This document shows positions 8,766 to 17,983 of a stretch of DNA of 64,000 bases, piece by piece (positions within the stretch are counted from its first letter, which is position 1; each line of letters opens with the position of its first letter). This stretch comes from Novosphingobium profundi (GTDB taxonomy: Bacteria > Pseudomonadota > Alphaproteobacteria > Sphingomonadales > Sphingomonadaceae), in contig NZ_JAIVLF010000003.1 in NCBI RefSeq assembly GCF_020524485.1, positions 744,001 to 808,000 on the forward strand, given 5' to 3'. The position numbers were made by a program, and so were the translations under genes. Below the pieces are notes generated by a model that searched no databases, was not told the origin of the DNA, and saw nothing but the letters and a program-made list of their open reading frames with translations.

Positions 8766-10256
8766 TCAGCCTGACCCTGCAGGGGAGATTGTCTTTGACC
8801 GTGAGGCTGGGTCGTGGATGTCGAAAAAGTAGGAAAATCCAAAGCCGCGTCTTGCGGATAGCGGTCTACCCTGAGCTTTTGTCGACGCATCAGCAGGACG
8901 TCGTCGGCGCAATACGATAGCGATTTTGGTATGCCGACCGTTGGCATGGACTTTGAATTCACCCTCATGCCTTTGGACGATGGCGGCGACGAGGGTCAGG
9001 CCTAGTCCATGGCCGGGCAGGTCGCTCGCAGCCGCTCCGCGAAAAAACCGCTCGGTCACCTGTTCCGCCTCGGCGGCCAGCAGTGGCAAGCCTTCATTGG
9101 CGATTTCCAGACGTGCGCGATCTTCCTCTTCACTCAGCAGGATGCCGATCATGCTACCGCTAAGGCTATATTTGACGGCATTGTCGAGCAGGTTGCTAAT
9201 TGCCTGAAACAGCAGATCGCGGTCTGCCGAAAGCGACAGGGTAGCTGGCCCTTCGACGGAGATTTTCAGATCCCGCAACGCAGCTGCCGGTTCGTATAAC
9301 TCAACTGCGTCGCGTACAATTGCGGCAAGATCGACCGTTGCAAAACCGGAATCATGACGCCCGCCTTCGATCCGTGCGATACGCAAGGTGGCATTGATAA
9401 TCGCTTGCAGGCGAGCCAGTTCCTCGCGCGCCTCTCCCATTACGCTGGTTTCATCTGCGGCTTCATCTGCGGTCGCATCGTCCAAAACAGCAAGGACGCG
9501 CGACAGCGGAGTTCTGAGTTCGTGGGCGATATTGTCAGATACGCGCCTCACCGATTCAAACAGTGCCTCGTTCTGCTCGAGCATCAGGTTCAGGGTATGG
9601 CTGAGCCGGTCAAAGTCGTCGCCGCTGCCATGGACTGGAACCCGCGCGGCCAATCGTCCCCCCATCACGCGACGGGCGGCGGCCGAAATGACCTCAATCC
9701 GGTGGCCAATCGCTCGGCTCATCAAATATCCACCCGACACGGCCAGCAACAGGACCAAGGCAATCAAGACAGGGAATGTGGCCAAGAGCACCTCCTGGCG
9801 ATCCTCCACAACCTCGGCATCGCGGCCCACGATCAGACGCGTCCCATCGGGAAACTGGCGTTCGCGCGACAAAGCGCTGAAATCGATCTCACCTCCTTCA
9901 TGATAGACATCGGCCTCGATCGAGTAGAAGCCGGACTGCACGTGGCTGGGCCAGCTGGGCAGATTAGTCGTAAGAACAGACCCGTCCGCCGCGATCAGGG
10001 CATGAAAGGCGCGGTCCACGCCTGACGTTGGCCTGGCGCGTGCTTCGAGCCGCTTGGCCAGTTCGCGCATGCCCTCTTCGGCATAGACCGTTTCCATTTC
10101 GGCCAGTTCGGCACTGACCTGCGTACGTACCACACCAAGCGGGCGGGACACGGCCAGCCAGAAAAAGGCGGCGAACAGCACCGCCAGCGAACCGCAAAAC
10201 AGCGCCGCATAGGTCACAGCCAACCGGAAGGAGAGAGATCGGAACAAGCTCTTCAT
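8766..10256 (-). CDS. Sensor histidine kinase of two-component system
   Basis: Inner-membrane sensor kinase of the EnvZ/QseC type. The order is TM1 (about residues 13-32), a periplasmic sensor loop of ~125 residues, TM2 (PVLIALVLLLAVSGGYLMS), HAMP, the HisKA H-box NIAHELRTPLSR with the phospho-acceptor His, N-box (ISNLLDNAVKYS), and a G-box near RGAAASDLPGHGLGLTL. The ATG at 10256 overlaps the response-regulator TGA, so the pair is translationally coupled. After the ATPase domain there is an unusual ~45-residue tail rich in Ser/Arg/Phe that could come from loss of the original stop. The bases 8478-8765 between it and the broken lipid gene hold no recognised gene. The stimulus is unknown. Confidence 0.92.
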   Translation of the reverse strand: MKSLFRSLSFRLAVTYAALFCGSLAVLFAAFFWLAVSRPLGVVRTQVSAELAEMETVYAEEGMRELAKRLEARARPTSGVDRAFHALIAADGSVLTTNLPSWPSHVQSGFYSIEADVYHEGGEIDFSALSRERQFPDGTRLIVGRDAEVVEDRQEVLLATFPVLIALVLLLAVSGGYLMSRAIGHRIEVISAAARRVMGGRLAARVPVHGSGDDFDRLSHTLNLMLEQNEALFESVRRVSDNIAHELRTPLSRVLAVLDDATADEAADETSVMGEAREELARLQAIINATLRIARIEGGRHDSGFATVDLAAIVRDAVELYEPAAALRDLKISVEGPATLSLSADRDLLFQAISNLLDNAVKYSLSGSMIGILLSEEEDRARLEIANEGLPLLAAEAEQVTERFFRGAAASDLPGHGLGLTLVAAIVQRHEGEFKVHANGRHTKIAIVLRRRRPADASTKAQGRPLSARRGFGFSYFFDIHDPASRSKTISPAGSG

Positions 10257-10927
10257 CAAGGGTTGATCATATATCCGGCGCCGCGGACTGTCTGTATCGG
10301 CGAGGCGCGTCCTTCAATCTCCAGCTTCTTGCGCAAATTGCTGATATGCTGGTCAATGATGTTGGTCTGGGGATCGAAATTGTAATCCCAGACGCGCTCC
10401 AGCAACATGGAACGGGTGACTACACGCCCCACATTGCGGACCAACTCGACCAATAAGCCAAATTCGCGGGAGGTCAGTTCGATGCGCTGGCCAGCGCGCC
10501 GCACGATGCGGGCCAATGTGTCGATTTCGATATCGGCATGGTGCAGAAACCCACTCTCGACAACAGGTGCCTTTCGGCGCGCCAGCACATCCACCCTCGC
10601 CAGCAATTCCGACATCGCAAAGGGCTTGGGCAGGTAATCGTCGCCACCCGCACGCAGCCCTTTAACTCGTTCATCGACATCCCCTAGCGCGCTGATCAGC
10701 AAGACGGGGGTTTCGTCGTCGGTGGCACGCAACGCGGCAAGAATCTTCATTCCGTCCACGTGCGGTAGCATCCGATCAAGAACGATGACGTCATAGCTTT
10801 CAGAGCTGACCTGCATGAGCCCATGCCGCCCGTCGCGGCAATGCGTAACGACATGCCCGCTCTGGCGCAGCCCGTTTGCGACATGCGCGGCCAGCGCATC
10901 GTCATCCTCAATCAACAATATCTGCAT
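10256..10927 (-). CDS. OmpR/PhoB-family response regulator
   Basis: 223-aa winged-helix response regulator partnered with the kinase immediately downstream. The start is set at ATG 10927 (MQILLIEDDDALAAHV), where the receiver domain begins. The receiver has the acidic pair (EDDD), phospho-acceptor Asp in YDVIVLDRMLP, conserved Ser/Thr (LLISA) and Lys (YLPKPF). The C-terminal trans_reg_C domain includes ELTSREFGLLVELVRNVGRVVTRS and the recognition region NIIDQHISNLRKKLE. It probably controls nearby envelope genes, but no operator is recognisable. Confidence 0.94.
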   Translation of the reverse strand: MQILLIEDDDALAAHVANGLRQSGHVVTHCRDGRHGLMQVSSESYDVIVLDRMLPHVDGMKILAALRATDDETPVLLISALGDVDERVKGLRAGGDDYLPKPFAMSELLARVDVLARRKAPVVESGFLHHADIEIDTLARIVRRAGQRIELTSREFGLLVELVRNVGRVVTRSMLLERVWDYNFDPQTNIIDQHISNLRKKLEIEGRASPIQTVRGAGYMINP

Positions 10928-11048
10928 CCGGCCCCGCACTCCGATCCATCGCCTTGCCCGCCGTACTGCGTTCATCACAGATCCTGACGATAGAGCGTGC
11001 GCTCCCGGTGGTCGAGACGCGGCGGTGCGCGAACATGGGCAAAATCAA

Positions 11049-12377
11049 ATGTATCGCCCATGCCCCAGTCATGAGGTGCTGCCAGATGCGAGGCATGACT
11101 GCAGCCCTTCCCAATCGCCGCGTAGCCTTGTGCCTGTGACTGTGCATGTGCCGGCGATCGGCGGTTCCCATCAGTACCTCCACTTTCTGCCAGTCGCGTT
11201 CGAACTGGAGCAATCAAGGCAGTGCCAGGTTCGGATTTTCGCACCGACCTCTGACGATGCGGACGGTATCGCGGCATTGGCCGACAAGCTGGCCATGCCG
11301 CTGCCTGAGATCGTGATCATGAAGATGCCTGGCGCTCTGCGGGCTATGTTACCGCCTGCGACGCAGAAGATCGCAAAACTGTTGCTGGCGGCAAACCGGA
11401 TCCGCGATTGCGATGCCATCCTGTGCGCAGAGCGGACGAGCACGATCCTGAAGCGGCTACCCGGCCACTGTCCTCCCCTGTTCCATATTCCACATGGGGC
11501 CGGCGATCGCGCCGTGGGTTTTGAAGACCGCTTCCGTCATTTCGACAAGGTCTTTGTAGCAGGGGCCAAGGACCGCGAGCGACTGATTGCCGGGGGACGC
11601 TGCACACCGGAAAGGTGTGTGGTTGGCGGTCCTGTAAAACTGGCTGCGTCGATGCGGGCCGGCTTGAGGCGTCAGCCTCTGTTTCCCGATGACAGGCCTG
11701 TCATTCTTTACAACCCGCATTTTCATCGCCGCATGGGTTCGGGCCATAAAATGGCGCGCCGACTAGCGCATGCAGTCTGCGCATCGGATCGCTACAACCT
11801 TGTGATTGCCCCGCATGTTCGCATGGCAAGGCACTGGAACGATGCCCGAAAGCAGGCTTGGCAAGCACTCGCCGTGAAGGACCGAGTGCTTGTCGATCTG
11901 GGGTCGGAGCGGTCGGTGGACATGAGCTACACAATGGCGGCCGACCTCTACGTCGGCGATGTCAGCAGCCAGATATACGAGTATCTGGTTCGCCCGCGGC
12001 CGTGCATGTTCATTAACGGCCACGATGCCGCATGGCAGGGCAATCCTGATTATGCGATGTGGGACTTCGGCCCCGTGATCGAGCCCGACGATGATCTGGA
12101 GAGGGCGATCCGACATGCGTTTGAAAGCTGGCCCGCCTATCGTGCTTTGCAGGTAAAACGTACAGAGGCCGCTTTTGACGGAATCGTACGAGATGACGCT
12201 GGCAATGCAAGCTTTGCAGGGGCGGAGCCGTGCCAGCGCATCGCCCACATGATCACCCATTATCTGAGCAATGCAGAACCGGTGAGGGCAAGCCGGGAAG
12301 GACGAACGGCGGGATCTCATTGGGTCACGCCGGGCCATGATCGGGATTACACAGCAAAGGCTGCTCCAGGCGCCTGA
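11049..12377 (+). CDS. CDP-glycerol glycerophosphotransferase-like protein
   Basis: Cytosolic GT-B-like protein resembling CDP-glycerol:poly(glycerophosphate) glycerophosphotransferases of the TagB/TagF type. Supporting blocks are HIPHGAGDRAVGFEDRFRHFDKVFVAG, VILYNPHFHRRMGSGHKM (core His residues) and the C-terminal ADLYVGDVSSQIYEYLVRPRPC, which resembles the DxSS nucleotide-binding motif of that family (only parts quoted). The start is uncertain: ATG 11049 is in frame, but homology seems to begin at VPVTVHVPAIGGSHQYLHF near 11130, and a short different-frame lead (MTAALPNRRVALCL, 11095-11139) looks like a natural N-terminus, so a frameshift near 11135 is possible. With the broken CDP-alcohol transferase it may have formed part of a phosphoglycerol or lipid modification set. 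Confidence 0.7.
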   Translation: MYRPCPSHEVLPDARHDCSPSQSPRSLVPVTVHVPAIGGSHQYLHFLPVAFELEQSRQCQVRIFAPTSDDADGIAALADKLAMPLPEIVIMKMPGALRAMLPPATQKIAKLLLAANRIRDCDAILCAERTSTILKRLPGHCPPLFHIPHGAGDRAVGFEDRFRHFDKVFVAGAKDRERLIAGGRCTPERCVVGGPVKLAASMRAGLRRQPLFPDDRPVILYNPHFHRRMGSGHKMARRLAHAVCASDRYNLVIAPHVRMARHWNDARKQAWQALAVKDRVLVDLGSERSVDMSYTMAADLYVGDVSSQIYEYLVRPRPCMFINGHDAAWQGNPDYAMWDFGPVIEPDDDLERAIRHAFESWPAYRALQVKRTEAAFDGIVRDDAGNASFAGAEPCQRIAHMITHYLSNAEPVRASREGRTAGSHWVTPGHDRDYTAKAAPGA

Positions 12378-12545
12378 CTTTAGCGCCAGCAGTGGCCGCT
12401 TTCCCGTCTTCATCGTGTAAGAGCGGGTATGTGGCCGTCTTCTGCTACCGGCCTAAGTTCCTTTTCAAGCTTCACCAAGTTTGTGCAGCGGCCTGCCCCA
12501 GGCACACTCTGGACAAGACGCGGAGCTGCCGATATCCAGCGCGGC
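12378..12545 (+). other. Leader upstream of the cobalamin riboswitch
   Basis: No coding sequence is supported here. This stretch precedes the riboswitch aptamer and should contain the promoter of the CobN-like operon. Confidence 0.5.
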
Positions 12546-12712
12546 GACGGTGCCTCGGGAAACCGGGGTGAAAAGGGAAGCCGGTTCCAATCCGGCGCTG
12601 TGCCCGCAACTGTGCGCGGTGAGCCTCGCGTCGAGCCACTGGATCACTTCGGATCCGGGAAGGTGACGCGGTCAGGGCTAAGACCCGCAAGCCAGGAGAC
12701 CTGCCGTCGCCG
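12546..12712 (+). promoter_or_regulatory. Cobalamin (AdoCbl) riboswitch
   Basis: A recognisable B12-riboswitch core. The GACGGTGCC start is followed by GGGAAACCGGGGTGAAAAGGGAA, then AATCCGGCGCTGTGCCCGCAACTGT, a variable arm (GCCACTGGATC...GGATCCGGGAAGG) and the B12 box AGCCAGGAGACCTGCC at 12690-12705. It ends about 115 bases before the GTG start of the CobN-like gene on the same strand. Known riboswitches of this class repress transport or synthesis genes when cobalamin is abundant. The gap to the start codon leaves room for an expression platform sequestering the ribosome site. Confidence 0.93.
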
Positions 12713-12826
12713 TCGTCCATGCACTCGACCGGGACCAGTCGCAGGCATCGGAAGGTTCCGCCGTGACGACACCGTAGTTGGCTTGCCGTGCGATCCTGTT
12801 CGGGATTGCGCGGGGGGGAAAGGTGT

Positions 12827-15800
12827 GTGTCGTTGCGCAAGGGTCTTGTCGCCGTGCTGCTGTTGGCAGTCGGATTGTTCGCCGTCTGGATGATCGCCGG
12901 GCCGGGTCTGGGCCCAAGGCGCGAGCTGTTCGGGCTCATCTCCGCCCGCAACTCGCAGGTCGCGGCGGACGCGGCCAAGGCGTTGGTGGAGGCCGATCCG
13001 GGCACGCGTATCGTCCTGCGCACGCCCGAACAGGCGCGCGCCTTGTCCGACGACGAGATGGCCGGGCTCATGCAGGACGCCGACGGGATTCTCCTGGCCG
13101 GCGTCTTCGGGGACGACGCCGCGCGGGTGGCAAGGATCGTCAAGGCGCGCGAGCTCGACGTCCCGGTGCACGGCGTGAGCGTGTCGAGCGACCTTTCGTC
13201 GGCCCTCCTTGAGCGGATGGCGCACCGGACAGGATCGCCCAAAGTGGCCCGCGCGCTCCATGCCAAGGCGGAAAGCTACTGGCAGGCCCGCGGCACCGAA
13301 AACCTTGTGAACCTGTTCGCATGGGTGCTGGGCGACGCCGCCGAACGCAGGGCCGTGCCTGCACCACGGCCAATCCCCCCGATCCGCTTTGGCGCGCGCC
13401 AGGGCGCGAAGGACGCACCGCTGGTTGTCGTCCTCGATTACGAGACCGGCGACCAGGCGGGGGACCGCGACACCCACAAGGAACTGTGCAAGGCCGTGGT
13501 TGCCAGGCACCTTGCCTGCCAGTCGCTGTTTGCGGACTGGGGAGCGCCGACCGCCGACGCGCTTGAGCAGCTCAAGGCGCGCCATCCTGCCGCGCTCGTG
13601 ACACTGGCCGATTTCGCGCTGGGCGGCTCGGAGCGCGAGCGCGCCACCGCCGCGCTCGCGCGTCTGGGCGTTCCGGTCCTCAAGGCGATCCGCAGCGACA
13701 AGATGGGTGAGAGCGAATGGCGCTCCAGCGCCGAGGGTCTCCCCTCGAAAAGTGTCTACTACCGCATCGCCATGCCCGAACTGTCGGGCGCGAGCCAGCC
13801 CGCGGTACTGGCGCTCGCGGCGGCACCCCGGATCGATCCTCTCACCGGGATCGAGATCCGCCTGAGCCGCCCCGTCGCCCCTGAAATCGACGCGGTGGCC
13901 CGGCGGCTGGAGGGCTGGGTACGCCTGCAGAGCAAGTCCAATGCCGCCAAGCACGTGGCGATCATCTATTACAACCACCCTCCCGGACGCCATAATATCG
14001 GGGCCGACAATCTCGACGTGCCCGCCTCGCTGCTCGAGATCCTGCGCCGCTTGAAGGCCGAGGGCTATACCACCGGCCCCTTGCCGAAGAGCCCCGACCT
14101 GCTCCTTCGCCAGTTGCAAGATCGCGGCATCAACCTGCCCGGCGACCCAGAGGCGCTGCGCCGGATGGGCAAGACCTCCGCGCTGCACCTCTCGCTCGCA
14201 GACTACCGCCACTTCTTCCAGGCTCTGCCCGACCGTATCCGTGACGAGATGGTGGGCGGTCCTCTGTCCGCGCTGGCCGTGGACGTGCGCGAAGCGATCC
14301 GGGATCAGCGACCCGAGGCGGCGAGCGAGGTCGTCGACCAGGTCCTCAAGGATCTCGACTTCGTGATCGAGGGCACCCCCGGGGAGCGTGGGCGCAAGGC
14401 CAAACGTCTCTCCACGGGCTTGCGTGCCGCCTATGACCGCTACATCGCGGGCGAGCACGATGCGCGTGAAACACAGACGCTCACCCGCGCCTTGCAGGCG
14501 CTCGCGATAGAAGGTGTGGCAGGCTGGGGCCCGGCGCCCGGCAAAGTGATGAGCGTCGACGGCGGCTTCGTGCTGCCCGCGCTCCGGTTCGGCAACGTGC
14601 TGATCGGCCCCCAGCCCCCGCGCGGTTGGGAAACCGAGGAAGCGCTGCTGCACGCCAACCGCAGCGTGCCACCGCCCCACCAGTACCTCGCCTATTACGA
14701 AGCGCTGCGCCGCAACTTCGGGCCGGACGCGATCATTCATCTGGGACGGCATTCGACCTATGAGTTTCTGCCCGGTGCCCAGACAGGTCTCGCGCGCGAG
14801 AGCTATTCGCGGCTTGTCGCAGGCGATGTCCCGGGGCTCTATCCCTATATTGTCGATGGTGTGGGCGAAGGGCTCCAGGCCAAGCGCCGGGGGCTGGCCG
14901 TCGTCATCGATCACCTCACCCCGCCGCTGGCCGCGACGCCGCTCTATGATGACCTGCTCGGACTGCGCCAGCTGGTCGAGAGCTACGAAAGCAGCGACAG
15001 TTCCTCCGACGGCGAGATGGCACGGCACCGCGCGCTCGAGCGCATTCGGGCGAGCGTGCGCAAGCTGGGCATGGACAGCGCCATCGTCGCCGAGATCCGC
15101 GAGGAACGCGGGGATGACAGCGTTGCTTTCGAGCACATCGACGCCGAGCTTCTCGTCCACGAAACCGGGCACATGCTGACCCGGATGCAGGAGGACTTCA
15201 TGCCGATGGGGCTCCACGTCTTCGGACGCCCCTGGAGCGACACGGCTGTAGACACGATGCTCCAATCCATGGGGGACCGCGAGGCCGAAGCGGCCCTGCG
15301 CGCCTCTCCAAAGGCCGAGATGGATGCTCTTCTCGCCGGGCTCGACGGGCGTTTCGTGGTTCCCGGGCCGGGCAACGATCCGCTGCGCTCGCCGCAGAGC
15401 CTGCCAACGGGACGCAACTTCTACGGCATCGATTCCAGCCTGGTCCCCGACCGCATCGCCTGGGATGTCGGCGCCGCCATGGCGCGCAGGCCCGCTCCCG
15501 CCAAAGGCGGCCGCGCGGTCGTGCTGTGGGCCTCGGACACGGTGCGCGACGGCGGTGTTACCATGGCCTTTGGCCTGTCGCTGCTGCGCATTGAGCCGGT
15601 CTGGAACAGCCGGGGAATCCTGACCGGACTGAAGCGGCGTCCCGCAAGCCGGAACGCCCCGCGCGAGGACGTGACATTCGTGACCTCGGGGCTCTTCCGC
15701 GACCTTTATGGAGAGCAGCTCAAGTGGCTCGACAAGGCTAGCCTGCTTGCACTCGACGCGTCCTCGCGTACGATTGCGCACGCGCACCCCGAACTCGCGG

Positions 15801-16966
15801 ACGCGCTTGAAAGCGCGCTGGCCCCGCTCGGTGAACTGCGCGCGCCGGGACGCGAGAGCCTGGCTGCAAACCGCATCGCCGCCGCCTGGGTCAAGACCAT
15901 GACCGAGGACGAGAGCGCGCCCACACCCGAGCGCGCCCGCGCTGCCACGCTGCGCGTGTTCGGTCCGGCGTCCGGAGAATACGGCGCGGGCGTCAACCGG
16001 CTGGCCGAGCGCTCGGGTTCATGGTCGGATCGCAAGGCGGTGGCCCGGGTCTACCAGGGACGGATCGGCCACGCCTACGGTGTCGGCCTCGATGGACAAA
16101 GCCACGCGCCCGCCTTTCGCCAGCGACTTGCAGGGATCACGCAGACCTTCCTTGGCCGATCGAGCAACCTCTACGGACTGGTCGATAACAACGACGCGTT
16201 CGACTATCTGGGCGGTCTCAATCTCGCGGTGGAGCAGGCCAGCGGCAAGACCCCGGATGGCTATATCATCGACGCCAGCGATCCGAAGGCGCCGGACATG
16301 GCCCCGCTCAAGGTCGCGATCCTTACCGAGCTGCGCGCACGCCAGCTCAATCCGGCCTGGATCAAGTCGCTCATCCCGCATGGCTATGCCGGTGCGCGCA
16401 CGATGAACTTCGCCTTCTTCGAGAATCTGTGGGGCTGGGAAGTGACCGATCCCAATCTCGTGCCGGATGCCATCTGGGACGATGTCTACCAGACCTACGT
16501 GAAGGATCGCCACGGCGTCGGCGTCGAGAGCTTCCTCGACGAACCCGACAATCGCCCGGTCAAGGCCAACATGCTCGCGGTCATGCTGGTCGCCGCGCAC
16601 AAGGGCTACTGGAAGGCCGACGACGCGACGGTGGCCGATCTCGCACACCGCTTCGTTACCACGATTGCGAAAGCCGGGCTTCCCGGCAGCGGGCACACCA
16701 GTCCCGATCATCCCATGTTCGGGTGGGTGCGCGCCAAGGTATCGCCGGTTGATGCCAAGGCGCTCGACGGCGTGCTCGCAAGGGCCCGCGGCGAAACCGC
16801 GTCGACCTCACAGACATCCCCCCCACCCCAAGAGATGCACGAGGTCCGCCCGCTCGACCGGCTTGCCGAAGCCGCCACCAGCGGCCCGGGCCTCGCGCTC
16901 CTGCTTGCCGTTCTACTTGCCTTGTTCCTCACAGGCCTTGCCTGGAGCCGGAGATCGCCTCGATGA
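12827..16966 (+). CDS. Membrane-anchored CobN/magnesium-chelatase-H-like protein
   Basis: Large (1379 aa) protein of the CobN/ChlH/BchH chelatase family. GTG 12827 is chosen because GGGGGGAAAGG sits just upstream. Unlike cytosolic CobN, it has an N-terminal hydrophobic anchor (residues 5-22) and a C-terminal membrane helix (LALLLAVLLALFLTGLAW) ending in a basic tail, so most of the protein should be periplasmic. Family blocks include IIHLGRHSTYEFLPGAQTGL (counterpart of the GTHG...LPGK motif), LYPYIVDGVGEG, LLVHETGHMLTRMQEDF and the C-terminal LGGLNLAVEQASGK...NPAWIKSLIPHGYAGARTM region. The next two genes overlap it. The set resembles HmuS with its ExbB/DUF2149 partners in Bacteroidetes haem loci. 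Under a B12 riboswitch, a role in corrinoid uptake or metal exchange is inferred. Confidence 0.88.
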   Translation: MSLRKGLVAVLLLAVGLFAVWMIAGPGLGPRRELFGLISARNSQVAADAAKALVEADPGTRIVLRTPEQARALSDDEMAGLMQDADGILLAGVFGDDAARVARIVKARELDVPVHGVSVSSDLSSALLERMAHRTGSPKVARALHAKAESYWQARGTENLVNLFAWVLGDAAERRAVPAPRPIPPIRFGARQGAKDAPLVVVLDYETGDQAGDRDTHKELCKAVVARHLACQSLFADWGAPTADALEQLKARHPAALVTLADFALGGSERERATAALARLGVPVLKAIRSDKMGESEWRSSAEGLPSKSVYYRIAMPELSGASQPAVLALAAAPRIDPLTGIEIRLSRPVAPEIDAVARRLEGWVRLQSKSNAAKHVAIIYYNHPPGRHNIGADNLDVPASLLEILRRLKAEGYTTGPLPKSPDLLLRQLQDRGINLPGDPEALRRMGKTSALHLSLADYRHFFQALPDRIRDEMVGGPLSALAVDVREAIRDQRPEAASEVVDQVLKDLDFVIEGTPGERGRKAKRLSTGLRAAYDRYIAGEHDARETQTLTRALQALAIEGVAGWGPAPGKVMSVDGGFVLPALRFGNVLIGPQPPRGWETEEALLHANRSVPPPHQYLAYYEALRRNFGPDAIIHLGRHSTYEFLPGAQTGLARESYSRLVAGDVPGLYPYIVDGVGEGLQAKRRGLAVVIDHLTPPLAATPLYDDLLGLRQLVESYESSDSSSDGEMARHRALERIRASVRKLGMDSAIVAEIREERGDDSVAFEHIDAELLVHETGHMLTRMQEDFMPMGLHVFGRPWSDTAVDTMLQSMGDREAEAALRASPKAEMDALLAGLDGRFVVPGPGNDPLRSPQSLPTGRNFYGIDSSLVPDRIAWDVGAAMARRPAPAKGGRAVVLWASDTVRDGGVTMAFGLSLLRIEPVWNSRGILTGLKRRPASRNAPREDVTFVTSGLFRDLYGEQLKWLDKASLLALDASSRTIAHAHPELADALESALAPLGELRAPGRESLAANRIAAAWVKTMTEDESAPTPERARAATLRVFGPASGEYGAGVNRLAERSGSWSDRKAVARVYQGRIGHAYGVGLDGQSHAPAFRQRLAGITQTFLGRSSNLYGLVDNNDAFDYLGGLNLAVEQASGKTPDGYIIDASDPKAPDMAPLKVAILTELRARQLNPAWIKSLIPHGYAGARTMNFAFFENLWGWEVTDPNLVPDAIWDDVYQTYVKDRHGVGVESFLDEPDNRPVKANMLAVMLVAAHKGYWKADDATVADLAHRFVTTIAKAGLPGSGHTSPDHPMFGWVRAKVSPVDAKALDGVLARARGETASTSQTSPPPQEMHEVRPLDRLAEAATSGPGLALLLAVLLALFLTGLAWSRRSPR

Positions 16967-17412
16967 CCACGTCGCTCGACCAGACCCTGCACGCCCTTGT
17001 CGGCCTTCTCTTGTGGCCGGTCATCGTCGCACTGCTGTCTCTTGCTTTCCTCGCGGTGCTCGACGCCGGGCTGGCACTGGGAGAGCGCGTGGGGGGCGCG
17101 GCGCGCCTTGCCAGGCTTAATCACGGCACCTTGGAAAACCTCGCCCGGCGACGTATCGCGCGATCCGATCTCCTGGCCAAGATCGGCCCAACGCTGGGCT
17201 TGATGGGAACCCTGATTCCGCTCGGCCCGGGCATTGCGGCTCTGGGCCGGGGCGACTTCATGGCGCTTTCACAAGCGGTGACGACCGCCTTCGACACGAC
17301 TATCGTGGGCCTGGCCGTGGGCCTTGTCGGCTATCTGACCGGGCGCCTGCGCCGCCACGGCTTTGACCTTCTGCTGAGCCGGTTGGAACAGGAGGGGGCC
17401 ACTCATGCGTGA
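16963..17412 (+). CDS. MotA/TolQ/ExbB-like proton channel protein
   Basis: 149-aa inner-membrane protein of the MotA/TolQ/ExbB family. It shows three hydrophobic segments (about residues 10-35, 75-95 and 108-128) with the conserved GPTLGLMGTLIPLGPGIAAL and TAFDTTIVGLAVGLVGYLTG motifs, where the Thr residues line the proton path in ExbB/TolQ. The ATG overlaps the CobN-like stop (ATGA) and the 3' end overlaps the next gene by eight bases, so the three proteins are almost certainly co-translated. It is expected to convert proton motive force into conformational work with the DUF2149 partner, powering the CobN-like protein or a TonB-like step. Confidence 0.88.
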   Translation: MTTSLDQTLHALVGLLLWPVIVALLSLAFLAVLDAGLALGERVGGAARLARLNHGTLENLARRRIARSDLLAKIGPTLGLMGTLIPLGPGIAALGRGDFMALSQAVTTAFDTTIVGLAVGLVGYLTGRLRRHGFDLLLSRLEQEGATHA

Positions 17413-17674
17413 TTTCACGTCGTCGCGCTTTCCCGAGGAACCCGATGCCGGACCGGACCTGCCCAACCTCGCGGATCTGATGCTGGTGTTCGCTACCGGC
17501 CTTATTGCCGCCCTGGCTGCGGCCAGCCAGCACGAGACGGCGCCCAGGCCCGTCGAAATGACGCAGGACACCTCCGCCAACACCCAGGGCCAGGTTGGCG
17601 ACGGCCAAGGACTGGAAGCTGCAGGGCAAGTCTTCCGGGATCCCGCGACCGGCAAGCTCTACCTCGTCAGATAG
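17405..17674 (+). CDS. DUF2149-family membrane protein (ExbD/TolR-like position)
   Basis: 89-aa protein with one N-terminal membrane helix (DLMLVFATGLIAALAAAS) and a short periplasmic tail ending GQVFRDPATGKLYLVR, as in DUF2149 proteins. The acidic-residue-before-helix arrangement (NLADLMLVF) recalls the ExbD/TolR pore Asp. It is always found next to a MotA/ExbB-like and a CobN-like gene in known loci, as here, and overlaps its upstream neighbour. It probably forms the stator-peptidoglycan or coupling subunit. The function is inferred from context and not from homology to a characterised enzyme. Confidence 0.82.
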   Translation: MRDFTSSRFPEEPDAGPDLPNLADLMLVFATGLIAALAAASQHETAPRPVEMTQDTSANTQGQVGDGQGLEAAGQVFRDPATGKLYLVR

Positions 17675-17983
17675 CTTTGGTGTGCAAGGCCTTTACCGGT
17701 AAGGTGCAGTTGAACCTATGTTAGTTAGATACGCGCGTTGAACGACCCAAATTGGATACTTAGCCGACGATTCCAGTTCCCTGGCAGCAGACGGTCGGCT
17801 TGCTCCATGTAAACGTCCGACCGCGTGTCGGTTTGCGACGTTGCGAAGCGTCATTTGTTTTCCGACAATCTGTTCTCCGCTGGCGATCGCTCACCACGTC
17901 AGAAAAAGTCTGCCCCGTTGTATATGATGATACCCGATGACTTGGCGCGGCCGCATCCCGGTGACGGGCCTGGTGCGACACGT
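17675..17983. other. Convergent intergenic region
   Basis: Lies between the convergent DUF2149 and LLM monooxygenase genes. It contains a short perfect palindrome TTACCGGTAA (near 17693-17702) and a small hairpin-capable GACG/CGTC segment followed by T-rich sequence near 17840-17862, either of which could help terminate. No gene is recognised. Confidence 0.45.

Noticed and set aside
8456..8968. Minus-strand frame between the broken lipid gene and the kinase
   Set aside because: Overlaps the end of the histidine kinase in another frame, with no conserved features.
12644..15787. Very long open frame on the minus strand opposite the CobN-like gene
   Set aside because: It is Arg/His/Gln-rich without domain motifs, lies entirely antisense to a gene with clear family motifs and overlaps the riboswitch; high GC content produces such antisense frames.
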